A stretch of 46,020 nt of DNA. Origin: Alcanivorax sp. GTDB lineage: Bacteria; Pseudomonadota; Gammaproteobacteria; Pseudomonadales; Alcanivoracaceae. The stretch is from positions 7,947 through 53,966 of the forward strand of contig NZ_PBSH01000001.1 in the NCBI RefSeq assembly GCF_002726155.1. Direction: 5' to 3'. The first letter of the stretch is position 1; each line of letters starts with the position of its first letter. Shown in pieces: positions 28,006 through 36,519 of the stretch. The notes under the pieces were generated by a model, which saw only the letters and a program-made list of their open reading frames with translations, was not told the origin of the DNA and did not search any database. Both the position numbers and the translations under genes were made by a program.

Positions 28006-28776
28006 ATGAATATTACCGATAAAGTGGCCGTGATTACTGGTGGTGCCTCAGGCCTGGGCCAGGCGACTGCAGAAGCGATTATTGCCAAAGGCGGCAAGGT
28101 CATGATTTTTGATCGTGACGACAAGAAAGGCCCGGAAGTGGCTGCCCAGCTGGGTGATAATGCGGCTTTCACCCAGACCGACGTGACTGACGAAGCGTCC
28201 GTGAAAGCAGCGGTGGATGCCACTGTGGCCAAGTTTGGTGCCATTCATGTGTGTGTTAACTGCGCGGGTGTGGGCTCCGCCATGAAAACCGTAGGCCGTG
28301 AGAACAAGCCTCACGATCTGGGCGTATTCAACATGGTGGTGCAGATCAACCTGATCGGTACCTTCAATGTGGCGCGCCTGGCCGCCGCCGCCATGGCCGA
28401 GAATGAGCCGGGCGAAGATAACGAACGCGGCCTGATTGTGAACACCGCTTCTGTGGCCGCTTTTGATGGCCAGGTGGGTCAGGTTGCTTACGCGGCAACC
28501 AAAGGCGGTGTGGTCGGCATGACCCTTCCCATCGCCCGTGACTTGGCGCCGCTGGGGATTCGTTGCAACACCATCGCCCCGGGGATTTTCAACACCCCGC
28601 TGATGAATGCGGCCCCGGACAAGGTGAAGCAGCCGTTGATCGAAATGACCCAGTTCCCGAAGCGCCTGGGTCACCCACAGGAATACGGTCAGCTGGTATG
28701 CCACATGATCGAGAACAAATTCCTCAACGGCGAAACCATCCGTATCGATGGCGGTATCCGCATGCAACCGCGGTAG
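28006..28776 (+). CDS. SDR, 3-hydroxyacyl-CoA dehydrogenase type-2-like
   Basis: A 256-residue SDR with cofactor motif TGGASGLG (11-18), Ser149 and Tyr162/Lys166. The [25 protein letters not shown] segment and the ending [15 protein letters not shown] are typical of HSD17B10/type-2 hydroxyacyl-CoA dehydrogenases, which oxidise short-chain 3-hydroxyacyl-CoA with NAD. The start ATG 28006 has AAGGAG 5 bases upstream. A terminator follows, so it is monocistronic. Confidence 0.9.
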   Translation: MNITDKVAVITGGASGLGQATAEAIIAKGGKVMIFDRDDKKGPEVAAQLGDNAAFTQTDVTDEASVKAAVDATVAKFGAIHVCVNCAGVGSAMKTVGRENKPHDLGVFNMVVQINLIGTFNVARLAAAAMAENEPGEDNERGLIVNTASVAAFDGQVGQVAYAATKGGVVGMTLPIARDLAPLGIRCNTIAPGIFNTPLMNAAPDKVKQPLIEMTQFPKRLGHPQEYGQLVCHMIENKFLNGETIRIDGGIRMQPR

Positions 28777-28816
28777 CAAAAAGAGACGCAGCACGCGTCA
28801 CGCTACACGCAGCACG

Positions 28817-28844
28817 AAAAAGCCCCGGTTTTCCGGGGCTTTTT
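28817..28844 (+). terminator. Terminator after the hydroxyacyl-CoA dehydrogenase-like gene
   Basis: AAAAAGCCCCGG-TTTT-CCGGGGCTTTTT: a strong stem followed by five T residues. Confidence 0.92.
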
Positions 28845-28860
28845 GCTGTCTACGAAGCCG

Positions 28861-29006
28861 CTGTAGGAGTTCCCTTCCAAGGGACGAACCGAGCGCAGCG
28901 AGGCGACAGAGATAACCGCCTGCTGCAATCGACGGTTGAGTAACCCGTGATTTCGATCTTTCCATGTTTACGGGCCGGTTCGTCCCCTGGAGGGGAGCTC
29001 CTACAG
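28861..29006. repeat. Paired REP-like inverted repeat
   Basis: Arms at 28861-28890 and 28977-29006 are inverted 30-bp copies with three mismatches, both starting CTGTAGGAG. They share the GTAGGAG head with the 9147-9294 element but have a different body (GGGACGAACC end). They fill the gap between the dehydrogenase terminator and the ppnN stop. Confidence 0.8.
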
Positions 29007-29032
29007 TGTGGCTCGTTATTAGCCGTTATCTG

Positions 29033-30400
29033 TTACCCCACCAACTCATAACACGGCTCGTAATGGCTGCCCGGCAGTTTCATACGTTGCTGTTCCACAA
29101 ATGCTTTGAGCAGCTCGTCCAGATGCTTCATCAGGGCGTTGGGCGCGTGCAGCTTGTAGGGGCCGTGTTGTTCGATGGCGTGAATGCCGTGCTCTTTCAC
29201 GTTACCGGCGACAATGCCCGAGAAGGCCCGGCGCAGGTTGGCGGCCAGTTCGTGGACAGGTTGATTCGTATCCAGATTCAGTGCGGCCATGGCCTCGTGG
29301 GTGGGTAGGAAAGGGTGTTGAAATTCCAGCGGTACATTGAGGCGCCAGTTGAAGTAAAAGGCATCATCATTATCCCGACGGAACAGGGTCAGGCGGTCAA
29401 TGCCGTGGCACATGGCCAGGGCGACGGCTTCCGGGTCGTCGATAATGATCTGGTAGCGTTCGGCTGCCTTGTCACCCAGTGTGTAGCGAATAAATGCATC
29501 CACCTGACGGAAGTAATCGGCGCTGCTGGCGGGGCCGGTGAGTACCATGGGCAGAGGAATGTCAGCATTGTCCGGGTGCAACAAAACGCCGAGCAAATAG
29601 AGAATTTCCTCGGTAGTGCCGACCCCGCCTGGGAACACGATGATGCCGTGGGCCAGGCGCAGGAACGCTTCCAGGCGTTTTTCGATATCTGGCATGATCA
29701 CCAGTTCGTTGACGATGGGGTTGGGCGCTTCCGCAGCAATAATGCCCGGCTCGGAAATCCCCAGATAGCGACCTTCTTTTTCCCGTTGTTTGGCATGGGC
29801 CACATGGGCGCCTTTCATGGGGCCTTTCATGGCCCCGGGGCCGCAGCCGGTGCAGATATCCTTGTGGCGCAGGCCTAGCTGGTAGCCCACGCTTTTGCTG
29901 TAGTCGTATTCGTGGCGGGAGATGCTGTGCCCGCCCCAGCAAACCACCATGTTTGGTGACGCTCCGGCTTTCAGGACCCCGGCGTTGCGCAGAATATGGA
30001 ATACCGCGTTGGTAATGCCTTCGCTGTTATTCAGGTCGAAACGGTCGTTGTTCTGGATCTCGTTGGCCACGTAGACGATATCGCGCAATACCGCAGACAG
30101 GTGCTCGCGAATACCGCGAATCATGCGTCCGTCCACGAAGGCGCCAGCTGGGGCGTTGTCCAGCTTCAGGCGCAGCCCGCGGTCTTCCTGGATCACTTCG
30201 ATTTCGAAGTCGTGGTAGGTTTCCAGTACCTCGCGGCTGTCATCGGTGGGGGTGCCGCAGTTCAGCACCGCTAGGGCGCAGCGGCGCAGCAGGTCATGCA
30301 AGCCACTGCCAGAGGTATCGCGCAGGCGCTCCACTTCATGTTGGCTGAGTACTTCCAGGCTGCCTTCTGGCGCCACAATGGTCGATACCGTTTCGGTCAT
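29033..30400 (-). CDS. ppnN: Nucleotide 5'-monophosphate nucleosidase PpnN (LOG family)
   Basis: A 455-residue protein nearly the same length as E. coli PpnN/YgdH. It hydrolyses purine and pyrimidine 5'-monophosphates to base and ribose 5-phosphate, and the E. coli enzyme is controlled by (p)ppGpp. The LOG core has MVVCWGGHS (151-159), TGCGPGAMK (184-192) and PGGVGTTEE (257-265); the long N- and C-terminal domains are PpnN-specific (RRAFSGIVAGNVKE near the end). The start is ATG 30400; an open extension to 30580 lacks family similarity. Confidence 0.96.
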   Translation of the reverse strand: MTETVSTIVAPEGSLEVLSQHEVERLRDTSGSGLHDLLRRCALAVLNCGTPTDDSREVLETYHDFEIEVIQEDRGLRLKLDNAPAGAFVDGRMIRGIREHLSAVLRDIVYVANEIQNNDRFDLNNSEGITNAVFHILRNAGVLKAGASPNMVVCWGGHSISRHEYDYSKSVGYQLGLRHKDICTGCGPGAMKGPMKGAHVAHAKQREKEGRYLGISEPGIIAAEAPNPIVNELVIMPDIEKRLEAFLRLAHGIIVFPGGVGTTEEILYLLGVLLHPDNADIPLPMVLTGPASSADYFRQVDAFIRYTLGDKAAERYQIIIDDPEAVALAMCHGIDRLTLFRRDNDDAFYFNWRLNVPLEFQHPFLPTHEAMAALNLDTNQPVHELAANLRRAFSGIVAGNVKEHGIHAIEQHGPYKLHAPNALMKHLDELLKAFVEQQRMKLPGSHYEPCYELVG

Positions 30401-30816
30401 AAGATCGGTCCGTCGCAAATAATCAGGTCGGTTTAATACCGGTGTTGAGCTTGTTCTGTCATCGCTTTCAGAGAAAGTACCAGAGCAAGAATGAAAGAGA
30501 GTACCGTAGTCCGGGCGAGAAAGGAGTGTTGGGGGGGAAGGCGCTGCTTTCAAGCCGGAAGCCCGCCCGTCGGCGGACAAGTGTTTTTACATTTTGCCGG
30601 GGAACGACGGGCCGGCACGTGCGTCCGATTTAACATCAAGGCGGGAATGTTCACTGGCATTCTTTATGCAGGGACTTACCGATACGGGCCAAGTAGCCTG
30701 TTATGTTGATATGGGGCAACGCCTTGTCATGAAGTTGTCGCCATTATCGGCCAGACTTGATCAGTTTCGGGGCCGCTGAACAGGCCTCAGCAGAGAGTGA
30801 GACTCAGGAGCAAACC
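30401..30816. other. Intergenic region upstream of ppnN and a small gene
   Basis: About 416 bases between divergent starts. I see no RNA gene, repeat or clear operator; several short open frames lack ribosome-binding sites and are not convincing. It should contain the promoters of ppnN and the 71-residue gene. Confidence 0.5.
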
Positions 30817-31032
30817 ATGTTGCTCAAGTATTTGAATCAACTGGAACAGGCCGTGAAAGCGGCATCCGAACATCCGGATTCGGCTACCGTTACCCGTTGC
30901 GCCGATTGTGTGGCGACGCTGGATGCCTACCTGGATGCACAAATGGAGCCGGTGCAACGCCGTGGTCGGGAATTGATGGATGGGCTGATTCCGGCGCATC
31001 TGCACGACCGGGTTTGTCAGCGGCTGCACTAG
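30817..31032 (+). CDS. Small helical protein, unknown
   Basis: A 71-residue soluble, helical, acidic protein with a Cys pair (C-A-D-C, about residues 28-31). CAGGAG lies 6 bases before the ATG at 30817, which supports translation. No family is recognised. It stands alone, upstream of a solitary REP-like arm. Confidence 0.6.
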   Translation: MLLKYLNQLEQAVKAASEHPDSATVTRCADCVATLDAYLDAQMEPVQRRGRELMDGLIPAHLHDRVCQRLH

Positions 31033-31064
31033 GAACGCGAAGCGCCGCGGGTCACCAGTGAAAT

Positions 31065-31098
31065 GTCGGATTACGCCTTTCAGGCTAATCTGACCTAC
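31065..31098. repeat. REP-like repeat, GTCGGATTACGCC family (single arm)
   Basis: GTCGGATTACGCCTTTCAGG continues to CTAATCTGACCTAC, a 34-bp unit nearly identical to the left arm at 34170-34203. This GGATTACGCC...GACCTAC form is a recurrent intergenic repeat in gammaproteobacteria. No second arm is seen within 100 bases. Confidence 0.75.
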
Positions 31099-31214
31099 GT
31101 CTTACTATGTGTCTGCCCGCCTTCAGAGGTTCGGCGCGGGATGAAGGTACGCCAACTTGTCTCCGGTCTTGCCCCGTGTTGTTGCGTGAAGCGTGCAGCG
31201 TTCCGCGCCTCCTG

Positions 31215-32342
31215 TCACATCCTGTTTCGCTGGCTATGCAGAGCCTTGTCCCGTTCTTCCGGGAACAGGTCCGGTTGTTGGGGGGCTTTCAGGTCGCGTA
31301 GCCGGGCGCCGATGCCCAGCAGGCGGGCAGGGCCTTCGCGCCGCTCCCAAAGCTGGCGAAACAGGGCCTCGAAGTGAGCGGCATCCAGGTCGTTGCCGGC
31401 CTTGTCGCAGCTCATGCTGACAAAATCCTGATACTTCACCTTGGCGGTTAGCCCACTGATCAAGTAGTGCTGATCCAGCTTGGCAAACCGTTCCTTCAGC
31501 TTTTCAATCAGCCCCTCCAGCTCCCGGAGCCAGTCCGTCAGGGTGAGCTGGTCCTTGTCGTAGGTGCGTTCCACCGATACGGACTTACGACGTCGGCCGG
31601 TCTGGATTGGGCGGCTGTCTTCACCGCGGCACAGGTGATAAAGCCGCTCGCCAAAACTGCCGAAGTGCTGGCCCAGCTCCAGTCGGCTGAGCTGTTGCAG
31701 ATCCCCACAGGTTTTCAGGTTCAGGCCGGCCATGCGTTCGCCAGTGACTCGTCCTACTCCGGAAATCTTGTTCACCGGCAGGGCGGCCACAAACTCCTCG
31801 ACCTGGGCCGGGGGAACCACAAACAGCCCGTCGGGCTTGCGCCAGTCGCTGGCCACCTTGGCCAGAAATTTGTTGGGGGCGACGCCTGCTGAGACCGTAA
31901 TACCCACCTCCTGGCGAACGTCCTGGCGCAATGCCTGGGCAATGCGGGTGGCGCTATTGTTGAATTGTTCGCTGGCGCTCACGTCCAGAAAGGCCTCGTC
32001 TAGTGACAGCGGTTCGATCAGGCTTGTATAACGACGAAAAATGTCATGGATCTGGGCGGAAACTTTGCGGTATTTGTCAAAGTTCGGAGGCACAATAACC
32101 AGTTCCGGGCAGCGCCGCAGGGCCTGGGAGGATGCCATGGCCGAATGCACACCAAATTGGCGCGCCGGGTAATTGCAGGTGGCAATCACTCCACGCCGGT
32201 GCGGGTCGCCGCCCACGGCCACCGGGCGGCCGCGCAGGCTGGGGTCGTCTCGCATTTCCACGGCGGCGTAAAAGCAGTCGCAGTCCACGTGGATAATTTT
32301 GCGCGATGCAGGCGCCATGGAGGGCGTAATGGAATGTGCCAT
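31215..32342 (-). CDS. dinB: DNA polymerase IV
   Basis: A 375-residue Y-family translesion polymerase. The catalytic motifs HVDCDCFYAAVE and SLDEAFLDVS carry the metal-binding acidic residues; PNKFLAKVASDWRKPDG and the HhH segment VNKISGVGRVTGERM follow, then the little-finger domain. The C-terminal QPDLFPE may be a beta-clamp motif (QxxLF). The start is ATG 32342, the first Met giving a normal N-terminus; an open extension to 32471 is not DinB-like. The promoter region contains an inverted repeat and a CTG-N10-CAG half-match to a LexA box. Confidence 0.95.
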   Translation of the reverse strand: MAHSITPSMAPASRKIIHVDCDCFYAAVEMRDDPSLRGRPVAVGGDPHRRGVIATCNYPARQFGVHSAMASSQALRRCPELVIVPPNFDKYRKVSAQIHDIFRRYTSLIEPLSLDEAFLDVSASEQFNNSATRIAQALRQDVRQEVGITVSAGVAPNKFLAKVASDWRKPDGLFVVPPAQVEEFVAALPVNKISGVGRVTGERMAGLNLKTCGDLQQLSRLELGQHFGSFGERLYHLCRGEDSRPIQTGRRRKSVSVERTYDKDQLTLTDWLRELEGLIEKLKERFAKLDQHYLISGLTAKVKYQDFVSMSCDKAGNDLDAAHFEALFRQLWERREGPARLLGIGARLRDLKAPQQPDLFPEERDKALHSQRNRM

Positions 32343-32380
32343 GATGGGCTCGGGTAAGCGTTCACGTGTTGGCGCGGCTG

Positions 32381-32421
32381 TTGCAGCCCACAGGCACACA
32401 GACGTGGCCGGTGGGCTGCAA
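32381..32421. promoter_or_regulatory. Inverted repeat in the dinB upstream region
   Basis: TTGCAGCCCAC (32381-32391) and GTGGGCTGCAA (32411-32421) are perfect 11-bp inverted arms with a 19-base spacer. A further GTGGGCTG copy is at 32441-32448. It could be an operator or an RNA hairpin in the dinB leader. Confidence 0.4.
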
Positions 32422-32527
32422 GACAGAACCGGGCTACCCCGTGGGCTGAGTAGTGCCAGCAGGGGCGCCAAAAGGGTGCCATTAAGGAGAGTGTACCATC
32501 GCCATTACCGAGAACCGCACACCGCAA

Positions 32528-34147
32528 GTGCTGATTGTCGGTGCGGGCCCCACCGGGCTGGCACTGGGTATCGGCTTGCGCCGTCACGGTATCAACTGTT
32601 GCATCATCGATCGTCTTGAGGCGCCATCGCCGTATTCCCGGGCTCTGGGCCTGCATGCCCGTTCGCTGGAAATTTTTGAGGCGCTGGATGTGCTGGCGCC
32701 GATCCGCAAGGCGTCGCGGCGCCTCAAGGCCGTATCAGTGTACGGCGATAAAGGGTTTCTCTTCGAACTGGACCTTACCTCCCTGAAAGCACCGTACCCG
32801 TGGGTGCTCAGTTGCCCGCAATCCGATGTGGAAGCGGTATTGATCGACCGATACCGGATGCTGGGCGGGGAATTGATTCGCAGTGCCGAGTTGCTGGATT
32901 TCCGTCAGGACGGCAGCGGTGTACAGGCACGCATTCGCCAGGGTGCGGAGGTGCAGACATTGAATGCCGAGCTGCTGGTGGGAGCCGATGGCGTGGGCTC
33001 CACGGTACGAGAGCAGCTTGGCATTGGTTTCAACGGGGTGGATTACAGCGAGCATTTCCTGTTGGCAGATGTGTCTTGGGACGCGGCCCCCTGGAGCAGC
33101 GACCGTTCCCACGGTTTTTTGCAGGAAGAAGGGCTGTTGCTGGCCTTGCCTCTGCCGCAGGGTTGGCGGCTGATTATGGCCCGCCGTGAGCCACCGGAAA
33201 CACCCTTAAGTCTGGCGCCCTTTAGCGAACGGCTAACGTCGATTCTTGGGGAGGTGCCTGATTTGGGTGAGCCCCGTTGGCTGAGCCAATTCTCCGTGCA
33301 GCGCCGGTTGGCGCAGCATTTTCGGCGCAATCGGGTTTTCCTGGCTGGCGATGCGGCTCACGTGCAAAGTCCATTGGGTGCCCAAGGCATGAACACCGGG
33401 CTGGCGGATGCCTTCAATCTGAGCTGGAAGCTGGCGTTTTACCTCAAGGGGTTTGGGCAGGGTGCCTTGCTGGATAGCTACGAGCAGGAACGGCGGCCGG
33501 TGGCGGAGAAAATGTTGTACGGCGTGGATATGCTGTCGCGGGCCTCACTGGTGAAGTTGCCCTTGCTGCGGCGCAGCCGGGATTCATTGCTGAAACTGGC
33601 AGGTAGCCGTCGCAATATTTCCAGCCGACTGCTGCGCACGGCCAGCCAGCTGGATGTGCATTATCGCAATTCGCCGCTGGTCACCTGTGGGCCAGAGGCC
33701 GACGTGGGTTGGCGACATCAGGGGCCGTTGCCGGGCGATCGGCTGCCGGATGCGGCGCTGAAATCCGTGCGCACCGGGCATCTGCATCAGTTGCACGGTT
33801 TGTTGCGCAAACCGGTACATCATTTGTTGCTGCAGTTGAGCGAATCCCCCGAACATAACGAGCGGTTGGTGATGTATGCCTTGAGTGATCGTTTGGGCCA
33901 GGAATACCGTGAGCGTGTGCACCTGACAGTGATTGCGGCGCGGACCACCGCAGATGAAGACGTGCCCCGTGAAGGTACCACCCGTATCTGGCGTGACCAT
34001 GAGGGTGAGTTCGCCAGCGCATTCGGTGATCAGGGCCGGCTCTGGTTGATGCGACCGGATGGGCATCTGGCTTACCGGGCGCCGGTGAGTAATGCGGATG
34101 ATTTGCTGGGGTATCTGGAGCGAGTGCTTGGGAAAAGAGCGAGTTGA
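32528..34147 (+). CDS. FAD-dependent aromatic-ring-type monooxygenase
   Basis: About 539 residues from GTG 32528. It is a class A flavoprotein hydroxylase (FAD_binding_3): the GAGPTG dinucleotide motif is at the very N-terminus, the second FAD motif GDAAHVQSPLGAQGMNTGLAD starts at about residue 274, and SYEQERRPVAE follows. The last 150 residues resemble the thioredoxin-like C-terminal domain of phenol hydroxylase-type enzymes. The substrate is unknown. The start is uncertain: the best ribosome-binding site (AAGGAG, 32484-32489) points to ATC at 32498, adding ten residues (reading MAITENRTPQ) in frame; see findings. It is divergent from dinB. Confidence 0.88.
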   Translation: MLIVGAGPTGLALGIGLRRHGINCCIIDRLEAPSPYSRALGLHARSLEIFEALDVLAPIRKASRRLKAVSVYGDKGFLFELDLTSLKAPYPWVLSCPQSDVEAVLIDRYRMLGGELIRSAELLDFRQDGSGVQARIRQGAEVQTLNAELLVGADGVGSTVREQLGIGFNGVDYSEHFLLADVSWDAAPWSSDRSHGFLQEEGLLLALPLPQGWRLIMARREPPETPLSLAPFSERLTSILGEVPDLGEPRWLSQFSVQRRLAQHFRRNRVFLAGDAAHVQSPLGAQGMNTGLADAFNLSWKLAFYLKGFGQGALLDSYEQERRPVAEKMLYGVDMLSRASLVKLPLLRRSRDSLLKLAGSRRNISSRLLRTASQLDVHYRNSPLVTCGPEADVGWRHQGPLPGDRLPDAALKSVRTGHLHQLHGLLRKPVHHLLLQLSESPEHNERLVMYALSDRLGQEYRERVHLTVIAARTTADEDVPREGTTRIWRDHEGEFASAFGDQGRLWLMRPDGHLAYRAPVSNADDLLGYLERVLGKRAS

Positions 34148-34169
34148 TGGGAGGGCTGTGCGACATGTT

Positions 34170-34250
34170 GTCGGATTACGCCTTTCAGGCTAATTCGACC
34201 TACAAAACACTTTCCAGGTAGGTCGAATTAGGCGTAGCCGTAATCCGCAC
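34170..34250. repeat. Paired REP-like hairpin, GTCGGATTACGCC family
   Basis: The left arm 34170-34203 and the right arm 34218-34250 form a near-inverted repeat around a 14-base loop. Both outer ends read as GGATTACG-type, both inner ends as GACCTAC. It fills the gap between the FAD monooxygenase stop and the rlmA stop and could also act as a bidirectional terminator-like structure. Confidence 0.82.
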
Positions 34251-34280
34251 GAACCCGTCATCACGTTTGATAAACGAAAT

Positions 34281-35090
34281 CTACGCCACCCGACGCCAGC
34301 GCTGAATCACAAAATGCCCGTTCATGGGCTTGCCCGCCAGGGTGCCAATGCCGGCCTTGGCATCCGGCCGTGCCCGCCAGTGGTGGGGGGTCATGGCCAG
34401 CAGGTTACGGAGTTCTTCTTCTGACTCCGGGACCCATTCGCAATGCAGGGTCTCGTTGGAGATCAGCTCGAAGCGATCATCCAGAAACTTGCCCGCATCG
34501 AAACCACTCTGGCGCACATCGTCGTACAGCGCTTCGCGCAACGGCAGCAGGTGTGTTTCCCCGGTACCGACAACAATCAATTCCCCACCGGGTTGTAGTA
34601 CCCGGGCGATATCATCCACGAACAAGCGGGTGAACAGCACAAACACCGTTTGCTGGCTGGCATCAAATAACGGCAAACGGGTGCCGCTGGCGACTAGCCA
34701 AGTGATGCGTTTGTTGCGCTTGGCGGCGGCATCCACTGCAAACTTGGAAATATCCACGCCAATACCATTCACGCCGCCCAGCCGCTGGGCAAACTGCTCG
34801 GTGTACCAGCCTTCGCCACAGCCGATATCCAGCCAGGCGGGCTCTTCATCCGGCAGGTAGGCGAGCAGGGCATCTGCCAACGGCTGATAACGACCCAGTT
34901 CAAGAAAGGCCGTGCGCGCCTGCACCATGGCCTTGTCGTCTCCCGGTGACCGGGAGCGACGCTGCTGCGCCAGCAACAGATTGGTGTAACCGCGCTTGGC
35001 ACGGTCGAACTGATGGCCGTTATCGCAGTGCCAGCTACTGCCGGCAAGGCGCAGGACCTGTTCGCAACTGGGGCATTTGAGTGTGGGCAT
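34281..35090 (-). CDS. rlmA: 23S rRNA (guanine-N1)-methyltransferase RlmA
   Basis: A 269-residue methyltransferase for G745 (E. coli numbering) of 23S rRNA. The N-terminal zinc finger has Cys6, Cys9, Cys22 and His26, followed by F-RAKRGY-NLLL. The SAM motif LDIGCGEGWY is at 87-96, and the late AMTPHHWRA segment is typical of the family. Start ATG 35090 gives the standard N-terminus MPTLKCPSC. Confidence 0.94.
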   Translation of the reverse strand: MPTLKCPSCEQVLRLAGSSWHCDNGHQFDRAKRGYTNLLLAQQRRSRSPGDDKAMVQARTAFLELGRYQPLADALLAYLPDEEPAWLDIGCGEGWYTEQFAQRLGGVNGIGVDISKFAVDAAAKRNKRITWLVASGTRLPLFDASQQTVFVLFTRLFVDDIARVLQPGGELIVVGTGETHLLPLREALYDDVRQSGFDAGKFLDDRFELISNETLHCEWVPESEEELRNLLAMTPHHWRARPDAKAGIGTLAGKPMNGHFVIQRWRRVA

Positions 35091-35221
35091 GGCATACCGT
35101 GTTCCGGGGCGTAATGCCGGCAGTGAACCACAGGATGCTGGGAAAAGGTAGGGCAGAAGGCAGGGAAGGCGAAAGCACGCTGAGCGGTGGAAGAAGAGAG
35201 AAAGGGCAAGCCGCCCTCATA

Positions 35222-36394
35222 TTATGGCGAAGCCGATATTTGTATTTCTGCACGTTGCAGATTTGCTTCTGCGGTCAGGTTGCGCAGGTCACTTAAATAC
35301 GCCTGATAGCTTTTATTCAGCACCGTCTCCACGTCGACCTGGCTTCCCTTGAGTTGAGCCATGGCTGCACTGTGAAGCTGGCGGGTCTGGCGATCGATCT
35401 TGTCAATAATACCGGGTAGGGACTCACTTGCCTGATCGATAAAGGTGATTTGGGCGCGCAGTCGGGTTTGCTGGTTGGTCAGCTGGGTCAGTTGTTGGCG
35501 GATACGTGTCTGGTCAGGGCTGAAGTCATTGGGGACCAGCTGTTCTTTAAGCGAATTGAGTCGGTGGGTATTGCTGCTGAGGGTGGCTTCTATATCACTG
35601 CGTTGCTTTTGATACGTGGTCAGTCTTTGCGTTAGTGCGTTGAGCTGTTCGGTTAATTGTCTGTTTTGTGCCTGCAGCTGCAGAAGGGTTGCCACTGCCT
35701 CCTGGAGTTGGGACGACGCGTACAGCAGGTTCAGGCTAGGGTGATGAAGGCAGTTTTTTAATAGCGTCTTGCGCACATCATCATTTATTTCGGAAGGAAA
35801 AATAACGGCCAACGGATCGATGTGACCGCTGGCCCTCAGGATGCTCAGCTGGTCTTCGGCAAATTGACTTTGTGTTTCCACTTCCTGGTAAAGGGCAAGG
35901 GAGAGGCCGGGGTTTGTGGTCCGTTGGTCGTGGGCGGCGCTCATCAAGCCGGAAAGGGTTTGCGGGCGGTAAGGGAAGTGCCGGGCCGTGCGTAGAAACC
36001 AGTTTTTTGCCTGCTCGGTGTTATTTTCCAGGCGAAAAGTTTCGGCCATCAACAGGCCTGCCTGAGCGCCGGAGGGGCTGGCGGTTTCTATTGTGCTCAA
36101 GATTTCCCGGGCCTGACTAAACTGGTTGTTAATCATCATCATGGCGGCTTGCCGCAGTCGCAGGCGGTTCTGTAAAACCAGTTGTTCTGCTGGCTTCAGA
36201 GCCTTGCTGGCCTTGAGCGCCTCTTCAACAGCATGGTCTGAATTGGCGGATGGATCCGTCAGCGGGGCCATGGCTTGGCGCACGTCGCAATGCACTGCCG
36301 TACTAAAAAAAGCCAGAAAAAGGGCCAGAAAAAACCGTTGGGCAGTTTGTGCCGGTATCAGTGTGATGAAGTTCACGTCCGTGTTGTCTCTCAA
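35222..36394 (-). CDS. Exported TPR/coiled-coil protein, divergent from cdiB
   Basis: Up to 390 residues, family not recognised. A hydrophobic export signal spans about residues 16-37 (FFLALFLAFFSTAVHC). Helical repeats of TPR style follow (about 80-170: FSQAREIL...AGLLMAETFRLENNTEQAKNWFLRTA), then a long coiled coil (about 215-390) rich in Gln, Leu and Thr. The first codon is TTG at 36394; GTG at 36376 is an equally good start, neither having a strong Shine-Dalgarno. It is transcribed away from the secretion locus and shares its 125-base upstream region with cdiB. A periplasmic role linked to that secretion system is possible, but there is no direct evidence. Confidence 0.75.
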   Translation of the reverse strand: MRDNTDVNFITLIPAQTAQRFFLALFLAFFSTAVHCDVRQAMAPLTDPSANSDHAVEEALKASKALKPAEQLVLQNRLRLRQAAMMMINNQFSQAREILSTIETASPSGAQAGLLMAETFRLENNTEQAKNWFLRTARHFPYRPQTLSGLMSAAHDQRTTNPGLSLALYQEVETQSQFAEDQLSILRASGHIDPLAVIFPSEINDDVRKTLLKNCLHHPSLNLLYASSQLQEAVATLLQLQAQNRQLTEQLNALTQRLTTYQKQRSDIEATLSSNTHRLNSLKEQLVPNDFSPDQTRIRQQLTQLTNQQTRLRAQITFIDQASESLPGIIDKIDRQTRQLHSAAMAQLKGSQVDVETVLNKSYQAYLSDLRNLTAEANLQRAEIQISASP

Positions 36395-36519
36395 GTCCGT
36401 TTTTTCAGGGGAGAGTGTAGACTCGCCGCCTGTTTATTCGCCGCAGCACAATACACAACTACGAGAAGGCAATGAACCTTCCCGCTGCGGCAGTGTGATG
36501 ATAATCGGCAAGGATAGCC

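Noticed and set aside
32299..32619. A GTG-started frame at 32491 using the same Shine-Dalgarno as the FAD monooxygenase
   Set aside because: It is out of frame with the monooxygenase, ends after about 40 codons and has no homology-like features.
36480..36500. GATGATAATC upstream of cdiB as a possible Fur box
   Set aside because: Only about half of the 19-bp consensus matches and there is no second half-site.
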